A DNA stretch of 10,266 nt from Nostocaceae cyanobacterium CSSed10_463m (GTDB lineage: Bacteria; Cyanobacteriota; Cyanobacteriia; Cyanobacteriales; Nostocaceae): positions 1 to 10,266 of the forward strand of contig PWQB01000395.1 of the NCBI GenBank assembly GCA_003556955.1. The letters are read 5' to 3'. The first letter of the stretch is position 1, and every line of letters starts with the position of its first letter. Positions 1-5,733 of the stretch are shown here, in pieces. A program made the translations under genes and the position numbers. The notes beneath the pieces are model-generated. The model ran no database searches and was not told the origin of the DNA. It saw only the letters and a program-made list of their open reading frames with translations.

Positions 1-29
1 CAATTCACTAATTACCGTTAAAAAGTTTA

Positions 30-52
30 TAGGGTAGAAAAAATCTACCCTA
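30..52 (-). terminator. Hairpin terminator after the GST gene
   Basis: A perfect 9-bp stem (TAGGGTAGA / TCTACCCTA) closes an AAAAA loop. It lies 15 nt beyond the GST stop codon on the minus strand. Read on that strand, the stem is followed after a few bases by a run of five T, so it fits a Rho-independent terminator, although the T-run is not directly abutting. It would end the two-gene transcript at 68-1102. The symmetry also allows weak function for a converging transcript from the left. Confidence 0.5.
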
Positions 53-67
53 CACTACTGCAATTAA

Positions 68-625
68 TTAAGGCTGTCCGCCAATGCTTTTTTGAAACGC
101 TGGACGTTCAGACATTCGCTTGATATAGTTCAACACGCCTGGATAGTCGCTCAAGTCTAATTTGAGCATGATGGGGATGTAAGCCAGGATAGACCCCACA
201 GCTACATCAGCAACAGTGAATTCTTCACCCAGTAAAAAAGATTGTCGTTCAAAAATCTCATTTAAGGGAGTTAACAAACGGGGCATTTCTTTGTCTCGAT
301 TTGCTTCCACAAAAATGCCCGTAGCCAGGGTAGAATTGCCAAATAAGACCCACTGGGAAAATATACCCCTCTGTTCTGGTGAAAGTGGGGTTTTGCCGTA
401 TTTATCGGCCAGATACATTAAAATTGCCCCTGATTCCCAAAGCTGGAACTCACCATCCACAATTGCTGGAACTTTAGCCATTGGATTAATCTTCAGGTAT
501 TCAGGCTGCTTGTGTTCGCCCGCCTGCATATCCAACATCACAAATTCATAGCCAACGCCCAGTTCTTCCAGATACCACTGGACAATTGAGGCTCGACTAC
601 GAGCGCCGCCGTAAAGTTTCAACAT
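68..625 (-). CDS. Glutathione S-transferase family protein
   Basis: This is a 185-residue cytosolic GST, expected to conjugate glutathione to electrophiles or act in redox detoxification. The N-terminal thioredoxin fold opens with MLKLYGGARSRAS, in which Ser10 or Ser13 is in the position of the usual catalytic Ser/Tyr/Cys. The cis-proline is in KVPAI (Pro53), and the glutathione-gamma-glutamyl contact is ESGAI (Glu64-Ser65). The helical C-terminal domain (about 84-185) carries the folding motif FTVADVAVGSIL (136-147), with its conserved Asp140. The length and the N-terminus resemble the short cyanobacterial 'chi' class GSTs; that class assignment is from memory and is less certain than the family. 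The ATG start follows the stop of the upstream gene by 12 nt, so the two are probably cotranscribed. No strong Shine-Dalgarno is visible, which is common in cyanobacteria. Confidence 0.95.
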   Translation of the reverse strand: MLKLYGGARSRASIVQWYLEELGVGYEFVMLDMQAGEHKQPEYLKINPMAKVPAIVDGEFQLWESGAILMYLADKYGKTPLSPEQRGIFSQWVLFGNSTLATGIFVEANRDKEMPRLLTPLNEIFERQSFLLGEEFTVADVAVGSILAYIPIMLKLDLSDYPGVLNYIKRMSERPAFQKSIGGQP

Positions 626-637
626 AATTACTTGAGA

Positions 638-1102
638 TTAAAGAACTTTGTGAGTGTGGGAATGCTGTTTCACGTTGTCTTCTTTATTGACAACTCTAGC
701 AGCATTGAGTACCCGCTTCCGCTCAGTGGAATATTGAAAATCTGTGTAGGTTGTACCTAGGGGAATGAGAGACTTGGCAGTTTCCCGACGCTTGTAGGTG
801 CGAGCTGCTGCAAATACTCGGAAGGCAAATTCTTCTCCAAACTGACTCGAATCAGGAAAGCCCTCTGGTAATAAAGGTGTATCGCCATCTAGGACAGATC
901 CTAAAGTGGTTGCACAAGCCAATTTATAAGAGGTGGGAATACCCTTTAACAAGGCTTCTAAAGCCGCAGAAGGAATGGGTTCTACAACTTCAACTTGATA
1001 AACTTCCCCGTCTTCTTTGATGAAACAGGTTGATAGACCTATAACTATATAATCGTCAGCAGCTAAATCAGGTGCATCTGGATAGGAAATGGATGTTGTC
1101 AT
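638..1102 (-). CDS. Conserved hypothetical protein, GST operon partner
   Basis: A 154-residue soluble protein with no signal peptide, no membrane segment and no catalytic motif that I recognise. It is acidic in the first half (PDAPDLAADDYIVIGLSTCFIKEDGEV...) and basic near the C-terminus (KRRETAKS, ERKRVLNAARVV), ending in a His-rich tail (KQHSHTHKVL). The frame can be extended upstream to a TTG at 1117 (adding MSNFF), but I chose the ATG at 1102 as the commoner codon; neither has a clear ribosome site. It sits 12 nt upstream of the GST gene in the same direction. I recall the same pairing in other cyanobacteria, which would hint at a shared function, but no function can be read from the sequence. 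Confidence 0.8.
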   Translation of the reverse strand: MTTSISYPDAPDLAADDYIVIGLSTCFIKEDGEVYQVEVVEPIPSAALEALLKGIPTSYKLACATTLGSVLDGDTPLLPEGFPDSSQFGEEFAFRVFAAARTYKRRETAKSLIPLGTTYTDFQYSTERKRVLNAARVVNKEDNVKQHSHTHKVL

Positions 1103-1504
1103 AAAAAAATTGCTCAATATTTAAAATTGATGGGCGCTTCCCAGCTATCCTCTGCCGTCGCTGTAGACCTGGGACTTACTTGAGGCTGCTGGGTAATCAG
1201 CTAAATCACAGTCTTGTTGGCATTTTACCAATTTGTTGCTCTGACTACTTGCTTCGTCTTGAAGATTGATATTTATTCTTTCTGGAATTTAACTTATGGG
1301 TGACGTATTAATTATTAGGTTTGAGCATTAATTGTTTAAGTGAGGTGAAGTCTTCTACATATTTATTGTAGGAGCTTAAATTCAGCCTTGATCCTGATAT
1401 GAAAGTAATTATAGACACATAACTAACTGACACAGGGGTGCAACTACTATCACGATGAAAACTGTAATTTGATTGGAAAGAGCAAGTAGCTCAGGCAATA
1501 CAAT
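1103..1504. other. Divergent intergenic region with leader hairpins
   Basis: This gap of about 400 bases separates the minus-strand GST operon from the plus-strand TPR gene and should hold both promoters. Visible structure: CCCAGC at 1140-1145 can pair with GCTGGG at 1178-1183. A second hairpin at 1348-1377 has the core CTTCTAC / GTAGGAG around a 9-nt loop. A weak sigma70-like pair for the TPR gene is TTGATC (1388-1393) and TATAGA (1410-1415), with 16 nt between them and a leader of about 85 nt. I found no tRNA, no ORF of note and no recognisable riboswitch. The promoter reading is tentative. Confidence 0.35.
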
Positions 1505-2227
1505 ATGAATAGTCATTCATTTTTAGCTTCTGGTAACCACCAAAATCATAAATACAATTTTGTGTCAAATAGCACTTTTTATGCTAATGAGCAGGAGCGT
1601 AACGGTAACGGTGAATCTGTTTTAGGGGACGATGACTTGCGCTCTTGCGCTTTGAGTTCAGCCAAAAAAGGTAATTATACTGAGGCGATCGCCTTACTAA
1701 CAGAGTTAATTCATCGCCATCCACAAAATTCTGTTGATTACAACAACCGGGGATTAATTTATTTTCAAAGTGGCGAAATGCCAAAAGCTTTGGGTGATTA
1801 CAATACAGCACTGCAATTAAATCCCAATTTAGCTAGTGCTTACAATAATCGAGGTAATTACCATGCAGCAGGTGCAGAATTTGCCGCAGCACTGAGTGAC
1901 TACGACCAAGCGATTGATTTAAATCCTAGTTATGTCCGGGCGCGGATTAACAGAGGAATTACCTTGCGTGATTTGGCACAATACGAAGAGGCGATTGAGA
2001 CTTTTGAGGTAGCAATGCTTTTTGGGCAATTAGAAGGTCATATTTGGGCAGAAAGAGGCAGAACTTATCATCTATGGGGTGATTGGAATTGTGCGATCGC
2101 GGATTATCGTCGCGCCCTGACTCATCTACCCGGACTAGATCGCCAAAGCAATATGTCGATGTCTGGTTACCGATTGCATTTACAACTGGAAAATTGGTTA
2201 AACGAGCTATTGTTACCTGACTATTGA
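1505..2227 (+). CDS. TPR-repeat protein
   Basis: A 240-residue protein built mainly of tetratricopeptide repeats, which form helical scaffolds for protein-protein contacts. After a polar, Asn-rich N-terminal stretch (1-43) there are five TPR-like units of about 34 residues at roughly 44-75, 76-109, 110-143, 144-177 and 178-211. The second and third are the clearest, with the W/Y-LG-A/G-Y-A-F-A-P pattern seen as YNNRGLIYFQSGEMPKAL...ALQLNPN and YNNRGNYHAAGAEFAAAL...AIDLNPS. A short C-terminal tail (212-240) may cap the array. No signal peptide or membrane segment is apparent, so it is probably cytoplasmic. There is no enzymatic domain, and the neighbours give no clue to a partner. Two HIP1 octamers lie in the gene (1685, 2093). 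The ATG at 1505 is used, with no strong ribosome site before it. Confidence 0.9.
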   Translation: MNSHSFLASGNHQNHKYNFVSNSTFYANEQERNGNGESVLGDDDLRSCALSSAKKGNYTEAIALLTELIHRHPQNSVDYNNRGLIYFQSGEMPKALGDYNTALQLNPNLASAYNNRGNYHAAGAEFAAALSDYDQAIDLNPSYVRARINRGITLRDLAQYEEAIETFEVAMLFGQLEGHIWAERGRTYHLWGDWNCAIADYRRALTHLPGLDRQSNMSMSGYRLHLQLENWLNELLLPDY

Positions 2228-2559
2228 CAGGATGTTATGAGGCAGGTTGAAGTCGTCCCTGTCTCCACAGGCATTTTGCACCACGCCGCCTCCCAGCGCC
2301 TTGACCGAAGAGATTTTAGATTTTGGATGAAATGCAAAGCTGAAATCTAAAATATTTGGTCTCAAGCCTCTGTGTTCACGAAGAAGAAAAACAAAAAGTT
2401 TTCAATGTTTAAGCCTCTTCTTGATCAGGAGAGGTTAAGCCAAAATATTCGCTGCGCTGCGTATGCTTCGCTAACGTGAATCCAAAATCCAAAATTGAGT
2501 TACCCCTCTGTTGCGGATCACTTGAGTCTTTTATAAATAATATATTTTGAATATTAATC
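2228..2559. other. Intergenic region with repeat-like hairpins
   Basis: These 332 bases lie between the convergent TPR gene and the minus-strand gene at 2560-2970. Besides the hairpin at 2313-2353 there is a second one at 2409-2438 (TTAAGCCTCT against AGAGGTTAA with one bulged G). A stretch around 2450-2476 rich in CGCTGCGCTGCG / GCTTCGCTAACG resembles dispersed repeats common in Nostocales, and AATCCAAAATCCAAAATT lies at about 2479-2496. There is no credible coding frame. It looks like decayed repeat sequence with terminator capacity for both converging genes. Confidence 0.5.
2313..2353. repeat. 11-bp inverted repeat (stem-loop)
   Basis: ATTTTAGATTT (2313-2323) is a perfect reverse complement of AAATCTAAAAT (2343-2353), with a 19-nt loop. 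Flanking GACC (2303-2306) and GGTC (2358-2361) extend the symmetry imperfectly, giving a palindromic element of about 60 bp. It may be a small dispersed palindrome or a terminator for the TPR gene; there is no clean T-run. Confidence 0.55.
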
Positions 2560-2970
2560 TTAGGGTAATAACTTTAATGCTTCCACTTCCTTACCATCTC
2601 GATTCACGAATACTACTGGAAGTTGATTAGGATCAAATCTATAGGCTTGCTGTTGCCTAATACTATGAGCTTGATGGGGATCGAAACTGCGCTTAAATTC
2701 GTTCTGTAAAGTCTCAACACGTTCTTCCATCAGCTTGACTTCTGTACGGACTTCTCTTAGTCTGTCTTGCTGTGTCCAATGAGCAGACACAAGTTGCACC
2801 AAGGCAGATACTGCTGCTGTAGAAATTGCCAAGTTAACCGCTATTTTTGCTGTGGTTTCCAGGGCCAGAAGCTGGTAGGAACGTTGACGAAGATGCCGTT
2901 TGGGTCTAGGAACAGCCCGGCGTTGTTGTATAGGTTGTAGCGGTGGTCTAGACGGTTGACTCGCGTTCAT
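2560..2970 (-). CDS. Small single-pass membrane protein with coiled coil
   Basis: A 136-residue protein that I cannot name. It has a Pro/Arg-rich, strongly basic N-terminus (1-35, with many Arg and Lys). A likely membrane helix follows at about 41-63 (AKIAVNLAISTAAVSALVQLV), then a charged heptad-like region at about 67-96 (REVRTEVKLMEERVETLQNEF) and a C-terminal tail with a short strand-like stretch (LPVVFVNRDGKEVEALKL). The positive-inside rule puts the N-terminus in the cytoplasm and the coiled coil outside it, in the periplasm or thylakoid lumen. This topology and size recall FtsB/FtsL-type septal proteins, but that is only an architectural likeness with no shared motif seen. The ATG at 2970 has only a weak AAGG upstream. 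The gene stands alone, converging with the TPR gene. Confidence 0.75.
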   Translation of the reverse strand: MNASQPSRPPLQPIQQRRAVPRPKRHLRQRSYQLLALETTAKIAVNLAISTAAVSALVQLVSAHWTQQDRLREVRTEVKLMEERVETLQNEFKRSFDPHQAHSIRQQQAYRFDPNQLPVVFVNRDGKEVEALKLLP

Positions 2971-3275
2971 TATGCTAAAAGAACCTTACTGATTAAATGG
3001 CAACATGGTAGAAAGCACACTGGCACTGATAAAGAATTGATTTAGCTGTCATATTACTTCATTTTTACCCAATTGCTACACGTATATTAGAAGTTAAATA
3101 GTAACTAAACCTACCTAAGTAGCTCCTATTCAAAAGCTTTTGGCATCCAGCCACCAGTACCCGGTTTGCCAGATTATTATTCTTTTAAAAGATTATGTCA
3201 ATTGCTGATGAATAACTCCCAGGTTTTTCTCTGTCTGGAAAATTCTCATGTGTCCCATTGTACCCACAAAATATT
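2971..3275. other. AT-rich intergenic region, no gene seen
   Basis: This is the first part of a 737-bp stretch without a trustworthy gene, between the minus-strand gene at 2560 and psaM. It must contain the promoter of the 2560-2970 gene. The only marked features are two perfect 12-bp palindromes, CAAAAGCTTTTG at 3131-3142 and TCTTTTAAAAGA at 3181-3192, either of which could be chance. No RNA gene is recognisable. Confidence 0.4.
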
Positions 3276-3316
3276 TCAAATTGCCATGTTTTCGTCTGTT
3301 ATGGCACAGTGAAGAA

Positions 3317-3354
3317 AGTGCTGAGTGCTGAGTGCTGAGTGCTGAGTGCTGAGT
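3317..3354. repeat. STRR heptanucleotide tandem repeat (AGTGCTG)5
   Basis: Five perfect tandem copies of the heptamer AGTGCTG occupy 3317-3351, followed by a partial AGT. Short tandemly repeated repetitive (STRR) heptamers are a known feature of heterocystous cyanobacteria and vary in copy number between strains. The tract begins a cluster of repeats that fills the space downstream of psaM. Confidence 0.95.
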
Positions 3355-3363
3355 AGAAACCAA

Positions 3364-3425
3364 GTAGGGGCGGGTTTACAGATATGCTCAATTACTAATA
3401 ATAATTTTAATAAACCCGCCCCTAC
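3364..3425. repeat. 15-bp inverted repeat, MITE-like element
   Basis: GTAGGGGCGGGTTTA (3364-3378) is matched perfectly by its reverse complement TAAACCCGCCCCTAC (3411-3425). Together they enclose 32 AT-rich bases. GC-rich ends around an AT-rich centre with no coding content fit a small dispersed non-autonomous element or a long stem-loop; elements with ends like these are common in Nostocales as I recall. No target-site duplication is obvious (flanks ACCAA and ATCAA). It abuts the STRR tract. Confidence 0.8.
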
Positions 3426-3561
3426 ATCAAGGCTTTCAGTAATCAAAAATGTCCTAACGTGTATACGTAGCGCTATAAAATCAGCGATTTGCATAAAGAC
3501 AACAACCAGGGCTATCACCGCCAGGCATAAATAGGCGGACGATTTCAAAAATTTCCAAATC

Positions 3562-3627
3562 CCAAAATAAAAGCTTTGTGACTTTTGACCCTGAAAGTCC
3601 CCAAATAAAAGCCTTTTGACTTTTGAC
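3562..3627. repeat. Imperfect 28-bp tandem duplication, 38-bp period
   Basis: The segments 3562-3589 and 3600-3627 match at 25 of 28 positions; both contain AATAAAAGC and end in GACTTTTGAC. Together with the following CCGCCCTGCGGCG it looks like dispersed low-complexity repeat sequence. A reading frame that crosses it on the minus strand is probably not a gene. Confidence 0.6.
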
Positions 3628-3664
3628 TTCCGCCCTGCGGCGCTAGCCTGATTGTTATTTGAGC

Positions 3665-3686
3665 GTGGGGCGATTATATGCCCCAC
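3665..3686 (-). terminator. Hairpin downstream of psaM
   Basis: GTGGGGC (3665-3671) pairs with GCCCCAC (3680-3686) across an 8-nt AT-rich loop. On the minus strand the stem begins 21 nt after the psaM stop codon, the right place for a 3' end. No T-run follows it, so it may stabilise the short message rather than terminate it by itself. Confidence 0.4.
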
Positions 3687-3707
3687 TAACCATGTCAGAA
3701 CGTGGCG

Positions 3708-3803
3708 TTACTTATAAAGTTCTGTGGCTAAACGCCAAGCCAAGATGCCTGGAATCAGGGCTACAGCTAGAGCAATGTACACTTGAGTGTCGGATATAGG
3801 CAT
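3708..3803 (-). CDS. psaM: Photosystem I reaction centre subunit XII (PsaM)
   Basis: A 31-residue thylakoid membrane protein, the small PsaM subunit near the PSI trimer interface. The sequence starts [12 protein letters not shown] and ends WRLATELYK; the S/T-DTQ start and the R-L-x-TELYK end are the hallmarks of the family, with one membrane helix between them (about 6-24). Length equals the usual 31 or so. The open frame continues upstream to 3905, but that longer start is rejected: the ATG at 3801-3803 is preceded by a full AGGAGG at 9 nt, and the extra 34 residues are unlike PsaM. The gene is transcribed away from the sugar kinase at 3963, with a 159-bp shared intergenic region. Gene finders with a length cut-off could easily miss or mis-start it. 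Confidence 0.95.
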   Translation of the reverse strand: MPISDTQVYIALAVALIPGILAWRLATELYK

Positions 3804-3812
3804 GGTTGGAAC

Positions 3813-3818
3813 CCTCCT
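3813..3818 (-). promoter_or_regulatory. Strong Shine-Dalgarno site deciding the psaM start
   Basis: The minus strand reads AGGAGG here, 9 nt before the ATG at 3803. It is one of only two strong ribosome sites in the window and identifies the short PsaM frame as the translated one. Confidence 0.85.
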
Positions 3819-3883
3819 GAGCTTCAAATCAATTTTGAACCGTTCGTTTACTACTTTTCCCTGTTTTGCCAAGAATGTGGAAT

Positions 3884-3898
3884 ATCTTGTTACAAGAT
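3884..3898. promoter_or_regulatory. Dyad ATCTTGT-T-ACAAGAT between divergent genes
   Basis: A perfect 7-bp inverted repeat with one central base lies in the 159-bp region between psaM and the kinase gene. It is 80 nt upstream of the psaM ATG and 65 nt upstream of the kinase ATG. The compact dyad has the form of an operator for a dimeric regulator. No clear -35/-10 pair was found for either gene, so the role is only inferred. Confidence 0.35.
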
Positions 3899-3962
3899 GC
3901 AACATAAACAGTGATTAACCAGTTGCTAATAGTAATTATTCATTAAAAAAAGTTATAAAACT

Positions 3963-5222
3963 ATGGATTTTTATTTGGGGATCGATTTCGGCACTTCTGG
4001 CGTTAGGGGTGTGGTGATTAATCAGGAGGCTGGTACTGAGGTAGAAATCAAGTATCCCTGGATAAATGGGTCGGTGTCTGACTTAGCAACTGTGTGGGAA
4101 ACGGCTTTATTGGCAGTGCTGGGACAAATACCTGAGAAATTGCGCCAAAAAATTCAGGCGATCGCTATTAATGGTACTTCATCCACTGTCTTGTTGACTG
4201 ATGCTGCTGGTCAGCCTGTAGATACACCTTTACTGTACAACGATGCACGGGGATCAGTGGTGCTGGAGCAGTTGAAAAATATTGCACCGCCCCATCATAA
4301 TGTATTAAGTGCTACTTCCAGCCTAGCTAAATTGTTGTGGATGATGCAACAACCTAGTTTTAGTCAGGCGAGATATTTTCTGCATCAAGCCGATTGGTTA
4401 GGATTTCTGCTACATGGCTATTTGGGAATTAGCGATTATCACAATGCTTTAAAGCTGGGCTATGACGTGGAACAGCTAAAATATCCAGCATGGCTGGAGA
4501 AACTGCAATTACCGATTCAGTTACCAAAAGTGTTAACTCCTGGTACTCCCATAGCCAAATTACGCCCGGAAATTGCCACTCAGTTTAATTTTCCTGCTGA
4601 TTGTTTGGTGTGTGCTGGGACAACTGATAGTATTGCGGCTTTTCTGGCTAGTGGGGCTAAATCGCCAGGGGAAGCTGTAACTTCTTTGGGTTCGACGTTG
4701 GTAGTTAAATTATTGAGTCGGACGCGTGTGGAGGATGCACGATACGGTATTTATAGTCATCGTTTGGGTAGTTTGTGGCTGACTGGAGGGGCTTCTAATA
4801 CTGGGGGGGCTGTGCTAAAGCATTTTTTTAGTGCGGCTGAGTTGGAAAGGTTGAGCGAGGAGATTGATAGCACAAAAGCCAGTGAGTTAGATTATTATCC
4901 CTTGTTGCGGCCAGGCGATCGCTTTCCGATTAATGATCCCGATTTATTACCACGATTATCACCACGTCCTGATGATCCGGTAGCGTTTTTGCATGGGTTG
5001 TTGGAAGGTATGGCTAGGATTGAGGGGCGTGGGTATGCTTTGTTGCAGGAAATGGGGGCGGATAGGTTAATTCGTGTTTATACGGCTGGTGGTGGGGCGA
5101 GGAATAGTGCTTGGTGTGCTATTCGGGAAGGTGTTTTAAGGGTGTCTGTGGTTTCTTCTGTGCATACTGAGGCTGCTTTTGGTTCGGCTCTTTTGGCTAT
5201 GAAGGGGGTGGGTTGTTTTTAA
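3963..5222 (+). CDS. FGGY-family carbohydrate kinase (ribulokinase/xylulokinase-like)
   Basis: A 419-residue cytoplasmic sugar kinase that transfers phosphate from ATP to a ketose or related polyol. It has the two actin-like domains of the FGGY family. The phosphate-1 loop is DFGTSGVRG (8-16), the first substrate region is AINGTSSTVLL (68-78), and the catalytic aspartate is probably Asp222 in GTTDSIAAF. The second nucleotide loops are SLGST (242-246) and TAGGGARNSAW (374-384). It resembles the cyanobacterial/plastid 'XK-1' type, which has been reported to act on D-ribulose rather than D-xylulose; the substrate here is inferred from that likeness. No Shine-Dalgarno precedes the ATG at 3963. 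The last bases of the stop codon belong to the inverted repeat that starts at 5221, so the very C-terminus (GVGCF) may have been altered by insertion of that element. Two HIP1 octamers lie inside the gene. Confidence 0.92.
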   Translation: MDFYLGIDFGTSGVRGVVINQEAGTEVEIKYPWINGSVSDLATVWETALLAVLGQIPEKLRQKIQAIAINGTSSTVLLTDAAGQPVDTPLLYNDARGSVVLEQLKNIAPPHHNVLSATSSLAKLLWMMQQPSFSQARYFLHQADWLGFLLHGYLGISDYHNALKLGYDVEQLKYPAWLEKLQLPIQLPKVLTPGTPIAKLRPEIATQFNFPADCLVCAGTTDSIAAFLASGAKSPGEAVTSLGSTLVVKLLSRTRVEDARYGIYSHRLGSLWLTGGASNTGGAVLKHFFSAAELERLSEEIDSTKASELDYYPLLRPGDRFPINDPDLLPRLSPRPDDPVAFLHGLLEGMARIEGRGYALLQEMGADRLIRVYTAGGGARNSAWCAIREGVLRVSVVSSVHTEAAFGSALLAMKGVGCF

Positions 5223-5257
5223 CGAACCACAGAGACGCAGAGGGCGCAGAGGGAGGA
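5221..5257 (+). repeat. Left 37-bp inverted-repeat arm
   Basis: It begins AACGAACCACAGAG and is internally repetitive (CGCAGAGGG twice). Its first two bases, AA, complete the TAA stop of the kinase. It differs from the right arm at four positions, all of them A/G transitions. Confidence 0.9.
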
Positions 5258-5258
5258 G

Positions 5259-5672
5259 TTAGGAGGAGAGGATAATTCGTTTGATGCCGTCTTTGAGGAG
5301 GGGGACGTTAAAGTTGATGAGGAGGGCGAGTGGGTGTTTGGTCATTTTTAGGTAGGAGAGAACTTGGGCTTCGTGTATTGGGGCTAGGTTTTGGACGGCT
5401 TTCAATTCCACAATTAGACAATTGGCAATCAAAAAATCTAATCTCCCTGTACCTACTTCATGTTCTTTGTAATTTATTGTTACAGGCTTTTCAAATTCAT
5501 GAGGTATCCCACGCCTGAACAATTCGATAATCAACGCCTCCTTATACACTTGCTCCAAAAACCCCGGCCCCAAAATCCGATGCACCTCAATAGCAGCCCC
5601 AATCACCTCCCCCGTTAACTCTCTCAAAACTCTTCCCTCTGTGTCCTCTGCGCCTCTGTGGTTCGTTTCCAT
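5259..5672 (-). CDS. GxxExxY family protein (PD-(D/E)XK nuclease-like)
   Basis: A 137-residue soluble protein of the GxxExxY family, related in fold to PD-(D/E)XK nucleases; its biological role is not established. The family motif is GFLEQVY (37-43). The nuclease-type core is Asp79 in RLDFLI, followed by VELKA with Glu89 and Lys91, which gives the D-x9-ExK pattern; Gln103 in EAQVLSYLKM is a further conserved position. The active-site residues look intact. The ATG at 5672 is supported by an AAGGAG seven bases upstream, so the repeat-encoded N-terminal tail (METNHRGAEDTEGR) is probably translated. A TTG at 5627 just after the repeat is the alternative start and is closer to the family's core. 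The gene points away from valS, with 61 bp between starts, and its 3' end faces the kinase end. Confidence 0.9.
   Translation of the reverse strand: METNHRGAEDTEGRVLRELTGEVIGAAIEVHRILGPGFLEQVYKEALIIELFRRGIPHEFEKPVTINYKEHEVGTGRLDFLIANCLIVELKAVQNLAPIHEAQVLSYLKMTKHPLALLINFNVPLLKDGIKRIILSS
5631..5667 (-). repeat. Right 37-bp inverted-repeat arm
   Basis: On the minus strand it reads AACGAACCACAGAG and then continues almost as the left arm does. It is translated as NHRGAEDTEG near the N-terminus of the GxxExxY protein. Confidence 0.9.
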
Positions 5673-5679
5673 CCACCCA

Positions 5680-5685
5680 CTCCTT
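5680..5685 (-). promoter_or_regulatory. Shine-Dalgarno site of the GxxExxY gene
   Basis: The minus strand reads AAGGAG with seven bases before the ATG at 5672. The site lies outside the inverted repeat, so the host flank supplies the ribosome site while the repeat supplies the first codons. This supports the longer start. Confidence 0.7.
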
Positions 5686-5733
5686 CCCTATGGCAAAATT
5701 TACTAAAGTCCTTCCAGAATTAGTATTCCCAGC

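Larger units (their letters stand above)
5221..5667. mobile_element. Inverted-repeat cassette carrying a GxxExxY gene
   Basis: Two 37-bp arms (5221-5257 and 5631-5667, inverted) match at 33 of 37 positions and bracket a 447-bp unit whose content is almost exactly one GxxExxY-family gene. The left arm begins within the kinase stop codon and ends one base before the end of the GxxExxY frame. The right arm encodes its residues 3-14. No target-site duplication is visible and there is no transposase, so mobility is an inference from the architecture. The arms belong to the purine-rich AACCACAGAG..GCGCAGAG type that is often dispersed in cyanobacterial genomes. Confidence 0.55.

Noticed and set aside
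216..551. 111-codon plus-strand frame
   Set aside because: It is antisense to the GST gene, which has clear family motifs.
1140..1183. Possible structured RNA or tRNA in the divergent region
   Set aside because: Only a 6-bp stem with a large loop is visible; there is no cloverleaf, no CCA-adjacent acceptor stem and no known riboswitch core.
3317..3354. Tandem AGTGCTG tract considered as a CRISPR array
   Set aside because: The units are contiguous 7-mers without spacers, so it is an STRR and not CRISPR.
3276..3686. 136-codon minus-strand frame with a hydrophobic stretch
   Set aside because: It starts at a GTG inside a hairpin, runs through the tandem duplication, the inverted-repeat element and the STRR tract (which it reads as repeated STQHSAL), and has no ribosome site. 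It is most likely a chance frame in repeat DNA.
5668..5733. T-box or other leader control of valS
   Set aside because: The space before the valS ATG is only about 61 bp, too short for a T-box, and no antiterminator motif is present.
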